Shown here piece by piece: positions 49,861-62,400 of a stretch of 64,000 nt of DNA. A program made the position numbers and the translations under genes. The stretch's first letter is position 1. The number at the start of each line of letters is the position of its first letter. The DNA is from Rotaria sp. Silwood1 (lineage: Eukaryota; Rotifera; Eurotatoria; Philodinida; Philodinidae). The notes below the pieces were generated by a model. That model did no database searches, was not told where the DNA came from, and saw nothing but the letters and a program-made list of their open reading frames with translations. The stretch spans positions 92,704 to 156,703 of the forward strand of contig CAJNOP010000099.1 of NCBI GenBank assembly GCA_905250075.1, read 5' to 3'.

Positions 49861-51466
49861 TAGGAGCTGGCCAGCTCAGCTCACGAACCCATACAAATGA
49901 ACGAAAGAAGTGTGCGACAGCTCATTTGAGCGAACTAAACGTTTTCAAACAATTCTGTTCAAATGAACTGAACTTAAAGTTAAACATAATATCCTAGGGA
50001 TACCTATACGTGCCAAGGCGCTATCCTATAGAGGTACTCGTTGATCCTCAACGCTGTCATTTATGCATGCCCTTAAATTCTCATATGCCTCTATCGGCTT
50101 ATCCTAAGATCCTCAAATCATATTTTTTGGAGGACCCTTCGGTGTTCAAGTACCACTAAAGGTGTACGCTTAGAACATCAACTCGTACTATAGGGGTGCC
50201 CATGGTTTCTCAAGTGCTACCATAGGAGGGTGCTTTTATATCGGCAAGTCCTACTATAGAAGGGTAATCTTGCATCCTTAAGTCGTACCATAGGAGATAC
50301 CGTTGGATGCTCAAGGGTTACTGTAGCGGGTATCCTTCCTTCTCACGGCTTGCTACAGTGGATATGCTCGAGTACTTCAGTCTTATTAGAGAAGTTACCC
50401 TGCGGTCTTTAAAATCTGCTACAGGGAGTACCATCGAATGTTAAAGGGCTACTATAGAAGGCAACCTTAGGTTCTCCAGCTTTACTGTAGGTGCGTATCC
50501 TTCAACTCCAAAGTTCAACTTTCGAAGGGTACTCTTGGCTACTGAAATACTACTGTACTAGTAGTTACCGAGGTAGTACGAAGCGCACAGATCTCTTCTT
50601 TCTTATTATACAAACAACTACTAGTCATGTTCAGGCCGAAGCTAGAATTATCGAGAATGCTCTATCGATTAATGAATATATGTTTATGACTTCGTGCTGA
50701 ATACCACGGGGAAACGGAATCTTACAAGTTGATGGGTTCGTTTCTGGCTAAGCAGATTTCAAGTAGCTTGTTGTTCAATATTTTCTGGATAAGCACTAGG
50801 ATAAAAAGTGTTGAGGAGCCAAGGTCACTCTTTGTAGCTACCTTTGTGCACCCAACAGCAGCCCCGGTTAGTAGGCTTTAAGCATCTTAGGGAGTCTCCT
50901 ATAGTAGCTCTAGAGAACTGACGGTTACCTTCTATAGCAGCTGTTGAGAACCCAGTAGTACCTTGGTATAGCAGTCACCAAGGGCTCAAGCATGTTTCCT
51001 ATAGTAGCCGTTGTGGACACAGGAGTACCCTATGTAGTGGACATTAAGTTCCAATGGTACCCCGAATACCAATTCTCATTGGCCTACGGTACTCCCTATG
51101 GTAATTCTTGGGGATCGAAGGCACCCGCTAAAGTAACTCTTGAGAGCTCAAGGATAAAGCCTATATTATTTTTTTGAGGACCCGAGTGCTTCCCCCCCAT
51201 AGTATACTGGAGGAGATATGGTGATCCACCCTGGGCTGTCCCTAGGAGATCCTACCGATAGTCTGCGTAACTTTTCATGAGAATCTGTTCATAGAGCTGA
51301 ACTCCTTGAAAATTTTCAGTTCGCTTAAAAGAAGTCTTCGTAAAGATCGGTTCATTTGAAAACAGTCAGCTTACTTAAAAGAGCTGTTCAAATAGCTCAG
51401 TTCGTGTCAATGAGCACTTTGAACAGTTTATCGATTCTGAGCTATAGCCGAGCTTGTCGAACTCTA
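49861..51466. mobile_element. hAT-like element with inverted minisatellite arms (1.6 kb)
   Basis: Left flank GTCAATAT (49853-49860) and right flank GTCAATAC (51467-51474) form a 7-of-8 target duplication. The inward ends TAGGAGCTGGCCAGCTC and TAGAGTTCGACAAGCTC (right end complemented) are related inverted repeats, followed on both sides by GTTCAAATGAACTGAAC-type words. The interior is a degenerate minisatellite of about 40-50-bp units (CTACTATAGGGGGTACC..TTGG..CTCAAG) running one way at 50010-50570 and inverted at 50800-51250. No transposase. Short open frames inside are repeat artefacts. Confidence 0.7.
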
Positions 51467-51474
51467 GTCAATAC

Positions 51475-52021
51475 AGTTTAAGAAATTGTAATTCTATCAG
51501 GATTTAAGCAGAACACTCTTTAAAATAAAGTCTGTCTAGCGGCAGCCAAAATTTCTGATAATAAAATATAAAAGTGTAAAAATGAAATAGATACATTAAA
51601 TTTTACCTTATTAAATATTCGATATATCTCACTGCTATTATTTATACAAAGTTCAGCCCTTTCTAAGATTTTATTCAAAGTTCATAAAATTTTTTATCGA
51701 CAAGCTTCGTCACTATCTTAAAAACCTGTGGCGTCAGCAATCCTTCGTTTGCTTGATCAGTTAAATGTTCACATATTCACTCTGTTATAGGCAATATTTA
51801 AAATAACGTCAGAATCAAATCTAAGAAGGAAGGGTTGCCTACATGACTGTAAACGACGCATAGAATATTAATTTGTACAAAAGAACTTTCGATATTAAAT
51901 GTTTTAACAAATTTTATTGTTAAGAAAGAGAATTTGAAAGTTTTTTTTTACTGCGTGCTAAAACCACAAAAAGAAAAACAAAGCACGTTCTTGATCTACG
52001 CCACCCGATAATTGATCAATA
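51475..52021. other. Intergenic, nothing recognised
   Basis: AT-rich spacer between two repeat elements, with no supported gene. Confidence 0.5.
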
Positions 52022-52485
52022 TTAATAGACTAACGAGAGCCCGTGCATACTGCACGGCTGCTTTTTTCCTGTAAAGTTTCACATCTCTGCTTTAGCCTTG
52101 ACTCGGTAATAGACAATCAGACACTTCGGACTATATATATATAGATAGACCTTATAGCCTTATACCCTCGTAGTCTTACCCTCTTATACCCTCGTAGTCT
52201 TACCCTCTTATACCCTTATACTCTTGTGGTATTACCTCTTATAGCCTTATTCCCTTATCCCTTATATCCCATGCAACCTTATCTACTTATCTCTTACACC
52301 CATATCTCCTTATACTCTTTTAGCTTTATCCCTTATATCCCTGTAGCCTTAGCCTCTTATCCCCTTTACCCTTATATTCTTATCGCCTTATAGCATTATA
52401 CCCTTATCCCATTACCCCTTATAGCCTCATATCCCTGTAGCCTTATCTCCTTATCTTTTAACCCCTTATAGTCTTATAGTCTTTG
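52022..52485. repeat. Hairpin plus CCCTTATA tandem repeat
   Basis: AGCCCGTGCA and TGCACGGCT form a strong hairpin at about 52037-52058. From about 52140 to 52480 the sequence is a degenerate tandem array of units like CCCTTATAGCCTTATA, with C's only on the plus strand. It grades into the 34-bp minisatellite. Together these look like the internal repeat of one large repetitive unit bounded by TATATATAGAT at 52137 and 53570. Confidence 0.65.
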
Positions 52486-53480
52486 GGGGCCTATGGGTAC
52501 TCCCATATAATAGCCCTTGGCGACATATGGGTACCCTCCTAGGATAGCCCTTGAGGACCTATGGGTACCCCCTAGGTAACCCTTGAGGACCTATGGGTAC
52601 CCCCACAGGATAGCCCTTGAGGACCTATGGGTACCCCCCTAGGATAGCCCTTGAGGACCTNNNNNNNNNNTATGGGTACCCCCATAGGATAGCCCTTGGA
52701 GACCTATGGGTACCCCCCTAGGATAGCTCTTGGAGACCTATGGGTACCCCCAGAGGATAGCCATTGAGGATCTATGGGTACCCCCATAGGATATCCCTTG
52801 AGGCAGAGATGGAACCGGTCTGGATTTTTGAAGACCGGTACCGGTACCGGTCCAAACAGGTCAGACCGGACCGGACCGGCCGGTCTACCGGTTCGACCGG
52901 TCTACCGGCAATTGACCGGTCTACCGGTAATCGACCGGTCTACCGGTGACCGGCCGGTCTACCGGTCACGACCGGTCTACCGGTAGACCGGCCGGTACAC
53001 AATTTTTACCAATATAAATTCTATCTTTTTGATAGTGATAGTTCAGGCAATCGACTTCCACCGAAATTTTCATATGTATTCTGTACAAGATAGCATCAAG
53101 ATTTCGCAGATTTAACTAGTTTATGCAATAAAACCAGGAAAGAAAAAAGATAGACCGGTCTACCGGTCACGACTGGTCTACCGGTAATCGACCGGTCTAC
53201 CGGCGACCGGCCGGTCTACCGGTAGACCGGCCGGTCTGCAATCCGTACCGGTACCGGACCGGACCGGACCGGCCGGTAACCGGTACCGGTTCCATCTCTG
53301 CCTTGAGGACCTATGGGTACCCCCATAGGATAGCCCTTGAGGATCTATGGGTACCCACATAGGATAGCCCTTGGGGACCTATGGGCACCCCCATAGGATA
53401 GCCCTTGGAGACCTATGGGTACCCCCATATAATAGTCCTCGAGAACCTATTAGTCCCCCATATAATAGCCCTTGTGGCCT
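52486..53480. repeat. 34-bp minisatellite (interrupted)
   Basis: Units of about 34-36 bp, consensus near CCTATGGGTACCCCC plus ATAGGATAGCCCTTGAGGA, occupy 52486-52803 and resume at 53301-53480. A 10-N gap sits at 52661-52670, so true copy number is unknown. The array was interrupted by a hAT MITE, which duplicated 8 bp of a unit. A further block of TGACCTTTGACC words and a CAGACAGACAGACACACAC tract follow at about 53500-53560. Confidence 0.85.
52804..53300. mobile_element. CCGGT-rich hAT MITE (497 bp)
   Basis: Perfect 8-bp duplication CCTTGAGG at 52796-52803 and 53301-53308. The ends are CAGAGATGGAACCGGT and ACCGGTTCCATCTCTG, perfect inverted repeats with the CAGAG start typical of hAT elements. 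Both flanks of the AT-rich centre are filled with CCGGT, GACCGG and TACCGG words. No coding sequence; the apparent Arg/Thr/Gly/Pro-rich frames are artefacts. Confidence 0.9.
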
Positions 53481-53589
53481 TTCCCTTATAGCGTTATTTG
53501 ACCTCTGACCTTTGACATTTGACCTTTGACCCGGCACAGACAGACAGACACACACTGAACATTATATATATAGATGGTAAATCAATTTG

Positions 53590-55258
53590 TTTTCCGTATA
53601 GAGATTACTTATCAGGACTGTTCAGAAAAATGGTGGTATCTCATTTTTTCTGTTGTTTTACTCCTTCCTTTACCTGGACATCCTTTGATGCTTTTCTTGA
53701 ATCCTTTCTTCCATGAGTAGCGCCACTCATAGACGAAAAGCTTTTTTAAGATATTAGTAGACTAATTTAAAAATTAATGCAACTTTCTTATCATATATAT
53801 CGTCCAACTTCTTTCTGTTGACTTTATAGAAGATACTTCAACGCAGACCTAAACTTGAAAAATGAATAGTAGAGAATTTTAAAGATTAATTCAAACATAG
53901 AGTAAAATCCTAAAATGTTTATTGTTAGTGTAAGCAAAGTAGGAGAATCTAAGGAACCTTACATAATACCACTTGAATTTTCATACTCTGAAATAATTGC
54001 TTCAGTCTCACAGAGAGATAACTAAAAGAAAAGTTGAGTTTCACAATAGAAAAGCATTTTTATAAACGGAATTCACTTCAACAATTTAATGTGTGACCAT
54101 AGTTAACGACAGGATGACACCTTGATCTCTCAAACTCGCCCGTGTCATCTTTTCTTTTTCTAGTAACTGACGTCATTACAGAACAGCCTGTCTAGCTTTT
54201 AGCAGCATATTACACGCAGCAAAGTAGCGGTAGCAACGCAAAAATACCCTATTGATCAACAGCGTGCACAAATACAAAGGTTAAAGATGCAATCCAATGT
54301 GAAAGAGGTATGCAATGCTTTGAGCTTCATTAAAAATCGATTTTCGACATTGAAAATTGAAAATAAAGATTTTAGGATGCGAGTCTTTTTTTGAAAAGCA
54401 GTCACTCATTACTGATCAAGTAGTACTATTTGAACAATAGTAGTCGTGGTTTACGAATATATTGACGGCTAAGGCGCGAGATTGCTAACATTAGTTACCA
54501 CTGTTTGAGTTACTTAGGCTACTTCAGCAAGAATTTAAGTGAATAGTGTTGCATATCGATAAATCATACTGCTGTAGTTCCTTTTAAAGCATTTGTGGAG
54601 ATAAGTTTCCTTCGAATTATCTCTTCAAAACATTCGTGGTCTTGGTTGCGGAGCTCAGTATTATGATAGAGAGTTGTTTTGATGACATAAATTTATAAAT
54701 AAGATGATTCATGAAAAATCAATTATTTTAAGCCATGTAATATCGTTCTTATTACATAAGAACATCTCTAGAAGATAATAATTAGATATTTCCTTCATGA
54801 AATTTATATCATCAATGCTATGTGACAAATTTCACCTTTGTATTTGATTGAAAAGTAGTTGAAAACAATTAGTGTTGTGATATTCATAATTAGCAGTTCA
54901 TCTGTTCTCCGCACATTGTTAGTTTTTAAGAGTAGTCGACGAACTCTGTAATAAAAAATGTTCAAAGCAACATATTACGAGCAAACTCTGTGTTTTGAAC
55001 TGTAGCCGATGTAGCTTTTCCGTTAACAATCTTCATTCTTTGGAGCATTATCGTCTATTTGTGTAGCAGAATTTGAACTTATTATCACCGGTACATGTAA
55101 ACTATATTTGTTTATTCGACCATATGCAACAAAAAATTTAGGTCATTAACTCTTTGGCTCCTGACTGTTTTTGTGAGAACTAAAGTTTTTAAAAGTAAAG
55201 TTTTCATATGATTTTTATTTTCTTTTTTCAATGAAATTTCTTTTCGGTTCTAAAAAGC
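53590..55258. other. Intergenic, nothing recognised
   Basis: No gene, RNA or repeat supported. The composition is typical AT-rich spacer. Confidence 0.5.
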
Positions 55259-55262
55259 ATTG

Positions 55263-55709
55263 GGGTATGGCCAGCTAACTCTGCTACCGGAGTGAAATTC
55301 CGTAACGTTTTTCGCTTATTTTGTTTCCTCGATAAATATCAGGCAGTAGCATGTAAAGAATTGCGAGACGTCTTAAATTAAAGAGAAAAGTCTTGTACAT
55401 ATTCTAAGATATTTTTCGCTTTTGGAACGTTTGTCGTTTCCAAGATATAATTAAAAAACTGATAACTACTTTTCAATTCTGAAAATTATTACTTTTTCAA
55501 AAGTGGTGTTCAATTCTTTTGTTATATCTTGGAAACAACAAATGTTCCAAAAGCGAAAAATATCTTAAAATATGTACAAGACTTTTCTCTTTAATTTAAG
55601 ACGTCTCGCAACTCTTCACGTGCTACTGCCTGATATTTATCGAGAAAACAAAATAAGCGAAAAACGTTACGGAATTTCACTCCGGTAGCAGAGTTAGCTG
55701 GCCATACCC
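55263..55709. mobile_element. Palindromic MITE (447 bp)
   Basis: The ends GGGTATGGCCAGCTAACTC and GAGTTAGCTGGCCATACCC are perfect inverted repeats, and the inversion continues with few mismatches to a centre near 55485. ATTG occurs on both outer sides (55259-55262, 55710-55713), a candidate 4-bp duplication. Non-coding. Confidence 0.75.
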
Positions 55710-56457
55710 ATTGATAGTTCATCTTTGTATCATACTCTTGGAAGCCATCAACAATACATAGTGGTGCATTACAGTCGGGACATAAATATCGCGTTACATG
55801 CTGAGCCTGTTACATATATATATATATATGTATATATATATCTATAAATTGAGTTTAGAAACAGAAATATTTTCGTCCAAACATGTTAAAGCATAGACAA
55901 AACTGAAAATGACTTCCATTGAAAATATTCATACTCAGCTGTAAGAGGCCCAAATAAAATTTTACATTTTTCAATGAAAAAAGTATCTACATTTGGACAC
56001 TTTAATACACTTTCCGGGACTCATTCAAAACAAAAACCTGCGTTCGTCGCGTGATGTATTTCGATAACTGTTTTTAGTGGAAGCCAAAGAGAAGAGACAA
56101 ATCCTTCGGTATTCATTTGCTTTGTTAAAATCCTATGACATTCTTATTTGCCCTAAACCAGCATCGGAAAAGTGATCATTGTGGAATGTCGATCAAGTCT
56201 CGAAGGATTTGAAATTATTTTATTGACAGTTTTCAAAAAAAATATGATTAGATGACATATTAAATCTTAGACCTGTAAGGATCGATGCAAAAGAATTCAT
56301 AATAGAAAAAAATAATGATAGGTACATTGAGAGAAAGGATTAGGCAAGCCAATTACATCAACAGTTTTCTGTAGTGACTTCTCATAGTTAGAGATGCACT
56401 TATATGCTGACATGAATAATGTGTTGCTTCTTTACTACTGCCTTCTCATAGATTGAA
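55710..56457. other. Upstream region of the FG-GAP gene, no gene seen
   Basis: A (TA)n-rich tract lies at 55815-55845. No coding feature. The promoter of the downstream gene should be here, but no motif was identified. Confidence 0.5.
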
Positions 56458-59400
56458 ATGGCTTCTATCAATGAAAATGCAAAATCAATTGATTGTTCGG
56501 CTTCTAAGCAGAATGTGTCGGTCAATGCCAATGAGAAGCCTAAATCATTCTCAAATGCACAAAATGAAAGAAACATTGAAAACAATACTATCGATCGAAA
56601 AAAAGACTATACGATTCGACAGAATATGTATGAATTTTTCTTTTGATGTCAAATATCATGGTTGTTGTTCTTTTCTAGGAAGTGGTTTCACTGGTTCATG
56701 TTGGATTTCATACCCAAACCTCTCTTTGTGTTGCCTATGATTACAAGTGTAGTGACGATTATAGGCATACTGGTAGTTTCTTTTACCGCACCAAAATCAA
56801 GAAGTACGTACTACTTACTTTGTATTCTTCGTATTAAATAAGATAATAATCTGCAGCTAGTTAGTTTTTGTTTTACCGATATTCTAAGTTTTGGTTAACA
56901 AGGCATAAATTGTGATAATATTTGATAGCGACATGTTCGAAGTAATGCATCAAGCTAACACCGAACTATAAGCACTAATACTGACTTTGTTCTTCATTTC
57001 AAATTATGACTGACGATTACAAGTCAATCAGGATGACTATGGTCAGCAGATGTGATACTTTGTCTGTCAGTTGAACCCTTCTATGGAACAAAGATAATAA
57101 ATTCCTTGGAGACGAAGAACTTTGAATTTCCTGTAGTTTTTTGTCATATTTTAATAAAAGAAAAGATTTCACGATCTCTACTTTTACAAACTGATACTGT
57201 GTATGATTACTTATTACAGCAAAATCAACATTATCTTATTCAATGTTCTTCAGTCACTTCTTCCATAGTTCTTGGTAATCATTTTTCACATCTCTGAATG
57301 AAAATAGCAGGTTATCCTGGATTTCTTTTTCTCTATGTCATCGATATGTTCTTCGATATAACAGAAACATAAAAGAATAAGGGAGCATGCAAGTCATTTT
57401 CTCATCAGACAGAACGGAAACAAATATTTCTTCTTCACGGTACATATCTTCTTTATATTTTCTCATTTTATTTTGTCTGTAGACGAGAGTGAGCAATGCA
57501 TGTATTCTACTTATATCTTTTTTCCTTCAGTTATTATGTTTCGATACAGCCGTTTCCTTTTTGTCTTTCTATATGGTTCATGTGCGTTCTATATTATATT
57601 CTGCAGTAAGCTCTCATTTCTTTATTATATTCTAGTGAATTCTCTTCGTTACTACTCCTTGAAACATTAACATTTTGTATATACATCATAAAATAATACA
57701 TCTATCTGACTAATTTATCATTTCTTACATATCACAATAATAAAAATGAGTAAGCCTTATAACACCTCATAAGCATTATTAAAGCTGACATCAGATAAAT
57801 TATCTTATAAATAAAATTAGATGCAATGGAAGAGTGTAACTAGAAACTAAGAAAAATATTTATCACTATTTCTGATTGAATGGATCGATAGAAATCATTT
57901 ATTGCTCACTAGAGAGAAAAGAGTAGAGATCTATATTTGCAGATTTGTCACTCAAAGACTATCGGTGAACATATGACAAAACTACTGACGTATATATTCA
58001 CTATTCAAAGTGGTAATTCCTTATATGATTGTTCTTGCTTGTTTCTCTTGCATATTGCACTGTCCGTGTATGGTTCCTCAGGTGGCAGTTTCACATTCCC
58101 TTCTTTTTAATCAGAATTTTGTTCATTGTTATTGTCAATTATTCGTAGCAGAATTTGTCATATTTAGTCTGTTTTTTTAATTACCAATCCAAAATACTGA
58201 TTGAATCACTGAGAGCATTACGGAATATAACTGTGCTATGCACATTTGATTCTGAAACAATGAGACACAATAATTTTTCGAAAGAATTCAACAGTGCATG
58301 AGAAATGTGAATTCTAAAAAACTTAGCAAAGCTCTTTTGAAAGGTGACTTTCTTGAATCGTCTTTCCACAGCGCTATACAATAATTTTGATGATTCTAAA
58401 CAATCTACGATAGATAATTTTACTGAAGCAAAGACTCAGTGATTCCATTACTTTGATTTATCGTTTAGTTCCAAAGTGCGGCCTCAATTTCAAACCAACG
58501 GCTCAACAACCAGTTGAATATAAGTATGGTCCACGATCTGTCGCCATCGGCGATTTTGACAATGATACGATTTTAGATATGGTTGTCGCTAATCATATAG
58601 TCAATGAAATAGCGGTGTATTTGGGAAATGGTGATGGCAGTTTTAGAGATCCAATCATGTATTCAACAGGTTCCTACTCTAGTCCTTACATGGTCACAGT
58701 TGGTGATTTCAACAATGATTATCAATTAGATATAGCAGTAGCAAACTTTGGCACTAAGGAGTACTTTACAAATTACGTCATAAAAAGTAGCAAATAGGGA
58801 CAAATGTATTAACAGTATAGTGATTTACTCAGTTTGCAGCTATGTTGCTACGTTTAGAAACAAACTAATCAGATATTGGAGATGCGCATGATTCTTTAAA
58901 AATCCGAACTTATTAATATGTAGAGAGCACTTTCAAAAACTAATGGAAATGAAAAAATAGGTACAACTATAGCAAGTACCATCATCTTATTTGATGCATT
59001 CTGTGCACCGAAATACTTTGAAAATACTTAGGACTCCTAATGTCCATATAGAAAGTTATTGAACTTTGACTGAAATAAATAGGAGCAATATGATCATGGT
59101 ATTGATAATGGATATAGTGCGCGTAAAGAGCTCATTATTCTGAGCTAACCGAATCCCTCCGGGAAGAAATGATATATACACTTTTTATAGATAGGAATAA
59201 CAGCAAATTCAATGGTTTCAGCCATTGAGACATGTGCAAAAATCAATTGAATATCAAATAAAACTATGGTCTCAGTCGTATTAGTTCGAAAGGATCGGAT
59301 TTTCGTTACAAATTCAGAAGAGTATTTATGAATAAAGCAGGCTATTCAGTTTGATCAGTAAGGAGAACTGTTGCTATGTATTTGGATACTTAATAGATCT

Positions 59401-62400
59401 GAGCGAGTAAGTCAATCTTATAAACCTTTAGTTGTTCATACATAAAAGACAATGATGCGTATGTGAAACAAAGTGGGCAAAAAAAGATTTTGTCAATAAA
59501 TTATATTTATATAGTTGTCAGAAAACTTCGTTCATCTTTTCCTTTTTTTTCAAATGAGTCAAATCAGAAAGGGGATAAATTCATCTGCTGATAAGTATTA
59601 CTCTTGCTTTGTTCTTGTGATTGATTTTATTGAGATAAGTACACAGTCTCTCTGGTCCACTTTACAAATTACAATCGATCGATTTCGTTTGAGAATTCAA
59701 AGAACCCATCTCTTCTCTGAACACTTTCAATATCTTCTAGCAATTTTTTTCAACAGTTGTTGAGACTCGGGAAAATATATCTCAACAGAGAGTACCAAAG
59801 ACATCCGGATGACACATAGGCTGTAATCTGAACACATTTCGTTTATTGTCAGTCTCAAAACATAAGAAACTGCTATTTCTTAGCATGTTTGTGGATATCG
59901 AACGTATAGTTCTGCTCAGCAGGGTCATGAACAAGTCTCACTATGCTATTCTGATCTATAATAGAATACAATTGTGTTGTGGCATAGCCTTTTGTTAAAA
60001 AACAAGATTGATTCAGTAGAAATCAGTTACAGTCACTACCTCAGATAACCAACTTGTAGAAGGTTTAGGGCTTTATTGGAGCGAATAGTCGTCTTATAAA
60101 TGTTGACCGTTGAGAAGTAGAGTTTGCATAGCAGAGAAAAAAAGGTCCGTCACAATGCATAAATGTGCATCAAAGATAGTGTGAGATTGTAAATTCTTAT
60201 AAATGAGGGCTTTTCAATCCCAAAGGTTCATTATAAGAACATAAAGCAGGCTTAATTTAGAATTTGAAAATTTTTCTATAATTGTTATTTGCACAGTCTG
60301 ATTTAGTGAAACAGAGTGGATGACAGGATCCCATTATCATCGTATATTGACCTGACTCATACCACTGCATATCTTTTGTTCAAGACACAAACGAGGAAGA
60401 TACATGAGTCTTTATCATTCTGTGATAAGAGTAAACTCTCATGCGTTTTGAAGCGACATGCATGAATTTATCAGAGATTTGTTTTCTTATAGTTTTCATC
60501 ATTTTGGATAGTTTTACGAGTTTTCAAGAATCATTCCAATTTCAACGGTTGTCAATCATCACACTATTTTGGTATTTATTTTCCATAAATTTAATAAGAT
60601 CGCTATTTTCGATCCTTTCTCGACATTGATGTTCTGTTAGTTGATAGAGTGGTTCGTATTACATTCTGTTGAACTTTACTAAATCGATCGAAAATCGTCA
60701 CAATGATCTATCAAAAAAACAATGCTTCTGAACAAAATAGAGTGAACCTATGATGAGATGGCGAGAAACAGTAAGACTCATTAGAAATAGAAAAATCAGA
60801 ATCAAAGAAAAGTCAAGTAGCATAAACATAAGTGTTTCGTACAATCATCTTACTTAGCCTCTGTGTTCGAGCAACTTTCAATGAGCGCGATCGAGTAAAC
60901 AGACGAACTGTTAGTTAGTAATCATGACACTGACATGAAATGAAGATTATTATTTGGAACGAACAAAAGTTTAGCTCTTTTTGGCACATTAAGTTTCTCA
61001 TCACTTTGAGGCCTTTGATATAGTGGTTTGTTGGAAATATGACGTATTTTTGGTGGAGCTTCAGCAATAATAATCAATGAACAGAAGTCGAGTACCATAT
61101 TCCTTTTTCTTGGATTAAGTATGTTCTTTTCGAAAGAGCATTGAACTAACTCGTTTGCAACGCATTTATATCAATCATCAGTCTCGTTCAAGTTATAGAC
61201 GGTGTCATACGTAACAACATAGTGCTCTCGATATACGATCCTCGCTTTCAGTGGTGAAACACATTAGACGCTAGTAAGTCCGACATCGACTTACTCCGAT
61301 TACACCTAGGATAGAGAATCCTACAGATCAGGATTTCAATGAAATCTTGTTCTTTCTCTGATTCAGATATAATCTTTCGCAAAAAATTACGAAATAAATC
61401 CTTGATTTTTATCAGAGGTGATATCTTGTGCAAGTATCATTACAGCACTCTGAAAACTTTTTATTGTACTCGTATTTTGGCCATTTTAGGAAATGAGCTT
61501 GATTACAAATTCATGGATTCTTACGTTCAATCGATAAAGTATATGGCACAAGCGTACATAGTATTTAAGATTAATTGCTTTGAGTAATCCATAACGCAAT
61601 CTTTCACCGTTAACACAGTATTTAGATCGAAGTTTGATTGAAATCTATCTGCATTGTAATTATGTGAGCTTTAATGCCAAAGTCATACAAAATCATGAGT
61701 GAAGAGGTGGCGACAAGCAAAGTAAAAGTTATCTTAAAAATGTTCTTTTTAGCTTGATAAGAAAGATTCCTTCTCGGCATGTGTTATGTATGAGCACAGT
61801 GTGTATCGGAGGAACCTTTAAAAAACCATGTGAAGATCGATTTATTATAAACAGCACTATTTGATTTGGATAGAAGTCGAATAAAAGAAAATATCATTGG
61901 GCATATTTTGCAAGATTGAATAATGCAAATAATAACAATCGAAAAATTGCCAGTGTTTCATAGTAACGCTTTCTCACTTCTACTGTAGTCGGCTGCGTTT
62001 AACGTGTATCTATAGTATAATAATACCTTTTATTCTTACTAAACTGAATTTTAGAGTGTACTTTGCTCTAACAATTCTTCTAGCTTTAAAGCAAACTTTG
62101 AAAATGAGGAAGGCACAATCAGATATGAAAATTGTAAGCCTTTATTATTTATATTGAAATTCAAATGAAGAATATAACGAGAACATGAAGATATTTTTAT
62201 ACTAGGAAATGCATAACTTGAACAGAATTAGCTTCAAAATGTCGGCCATTCTTATCTTAAAGCATGCACAGCTTCGTCAATATCGGTACTTTCTACATAC
62301 GCGAATATATTTATTAGTACGCACACTATAATCAAGATTAAGATTATCGAATAAACCAAAAAAAACCCATAGGAGTTAGTGATGTAGAGTGAGAGCGAGA

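Noticed and set aside
49861..51466. CRISPR-like array from regular CTATAG/GGTACC spacing
   Set aside because: Units are degenerate, without constant repeats and unique spacers, invert in the middle, and lie between hAT-type ends in a eukaryotic genome.
52764..53360. Arg/Thr/Gly/Pro-rich frames on both strands
   Set aside because: They arise from CCGGT words of the hAT MITE and from the 34-bp minisatellite.
56400..56740. Alternative frames overlapping the FG-GAP first exons
   Set aside because: The 56458 start with phase-2 splicing into KWFHWFM plus a membrane helix gives a coherent protein; the others do not.
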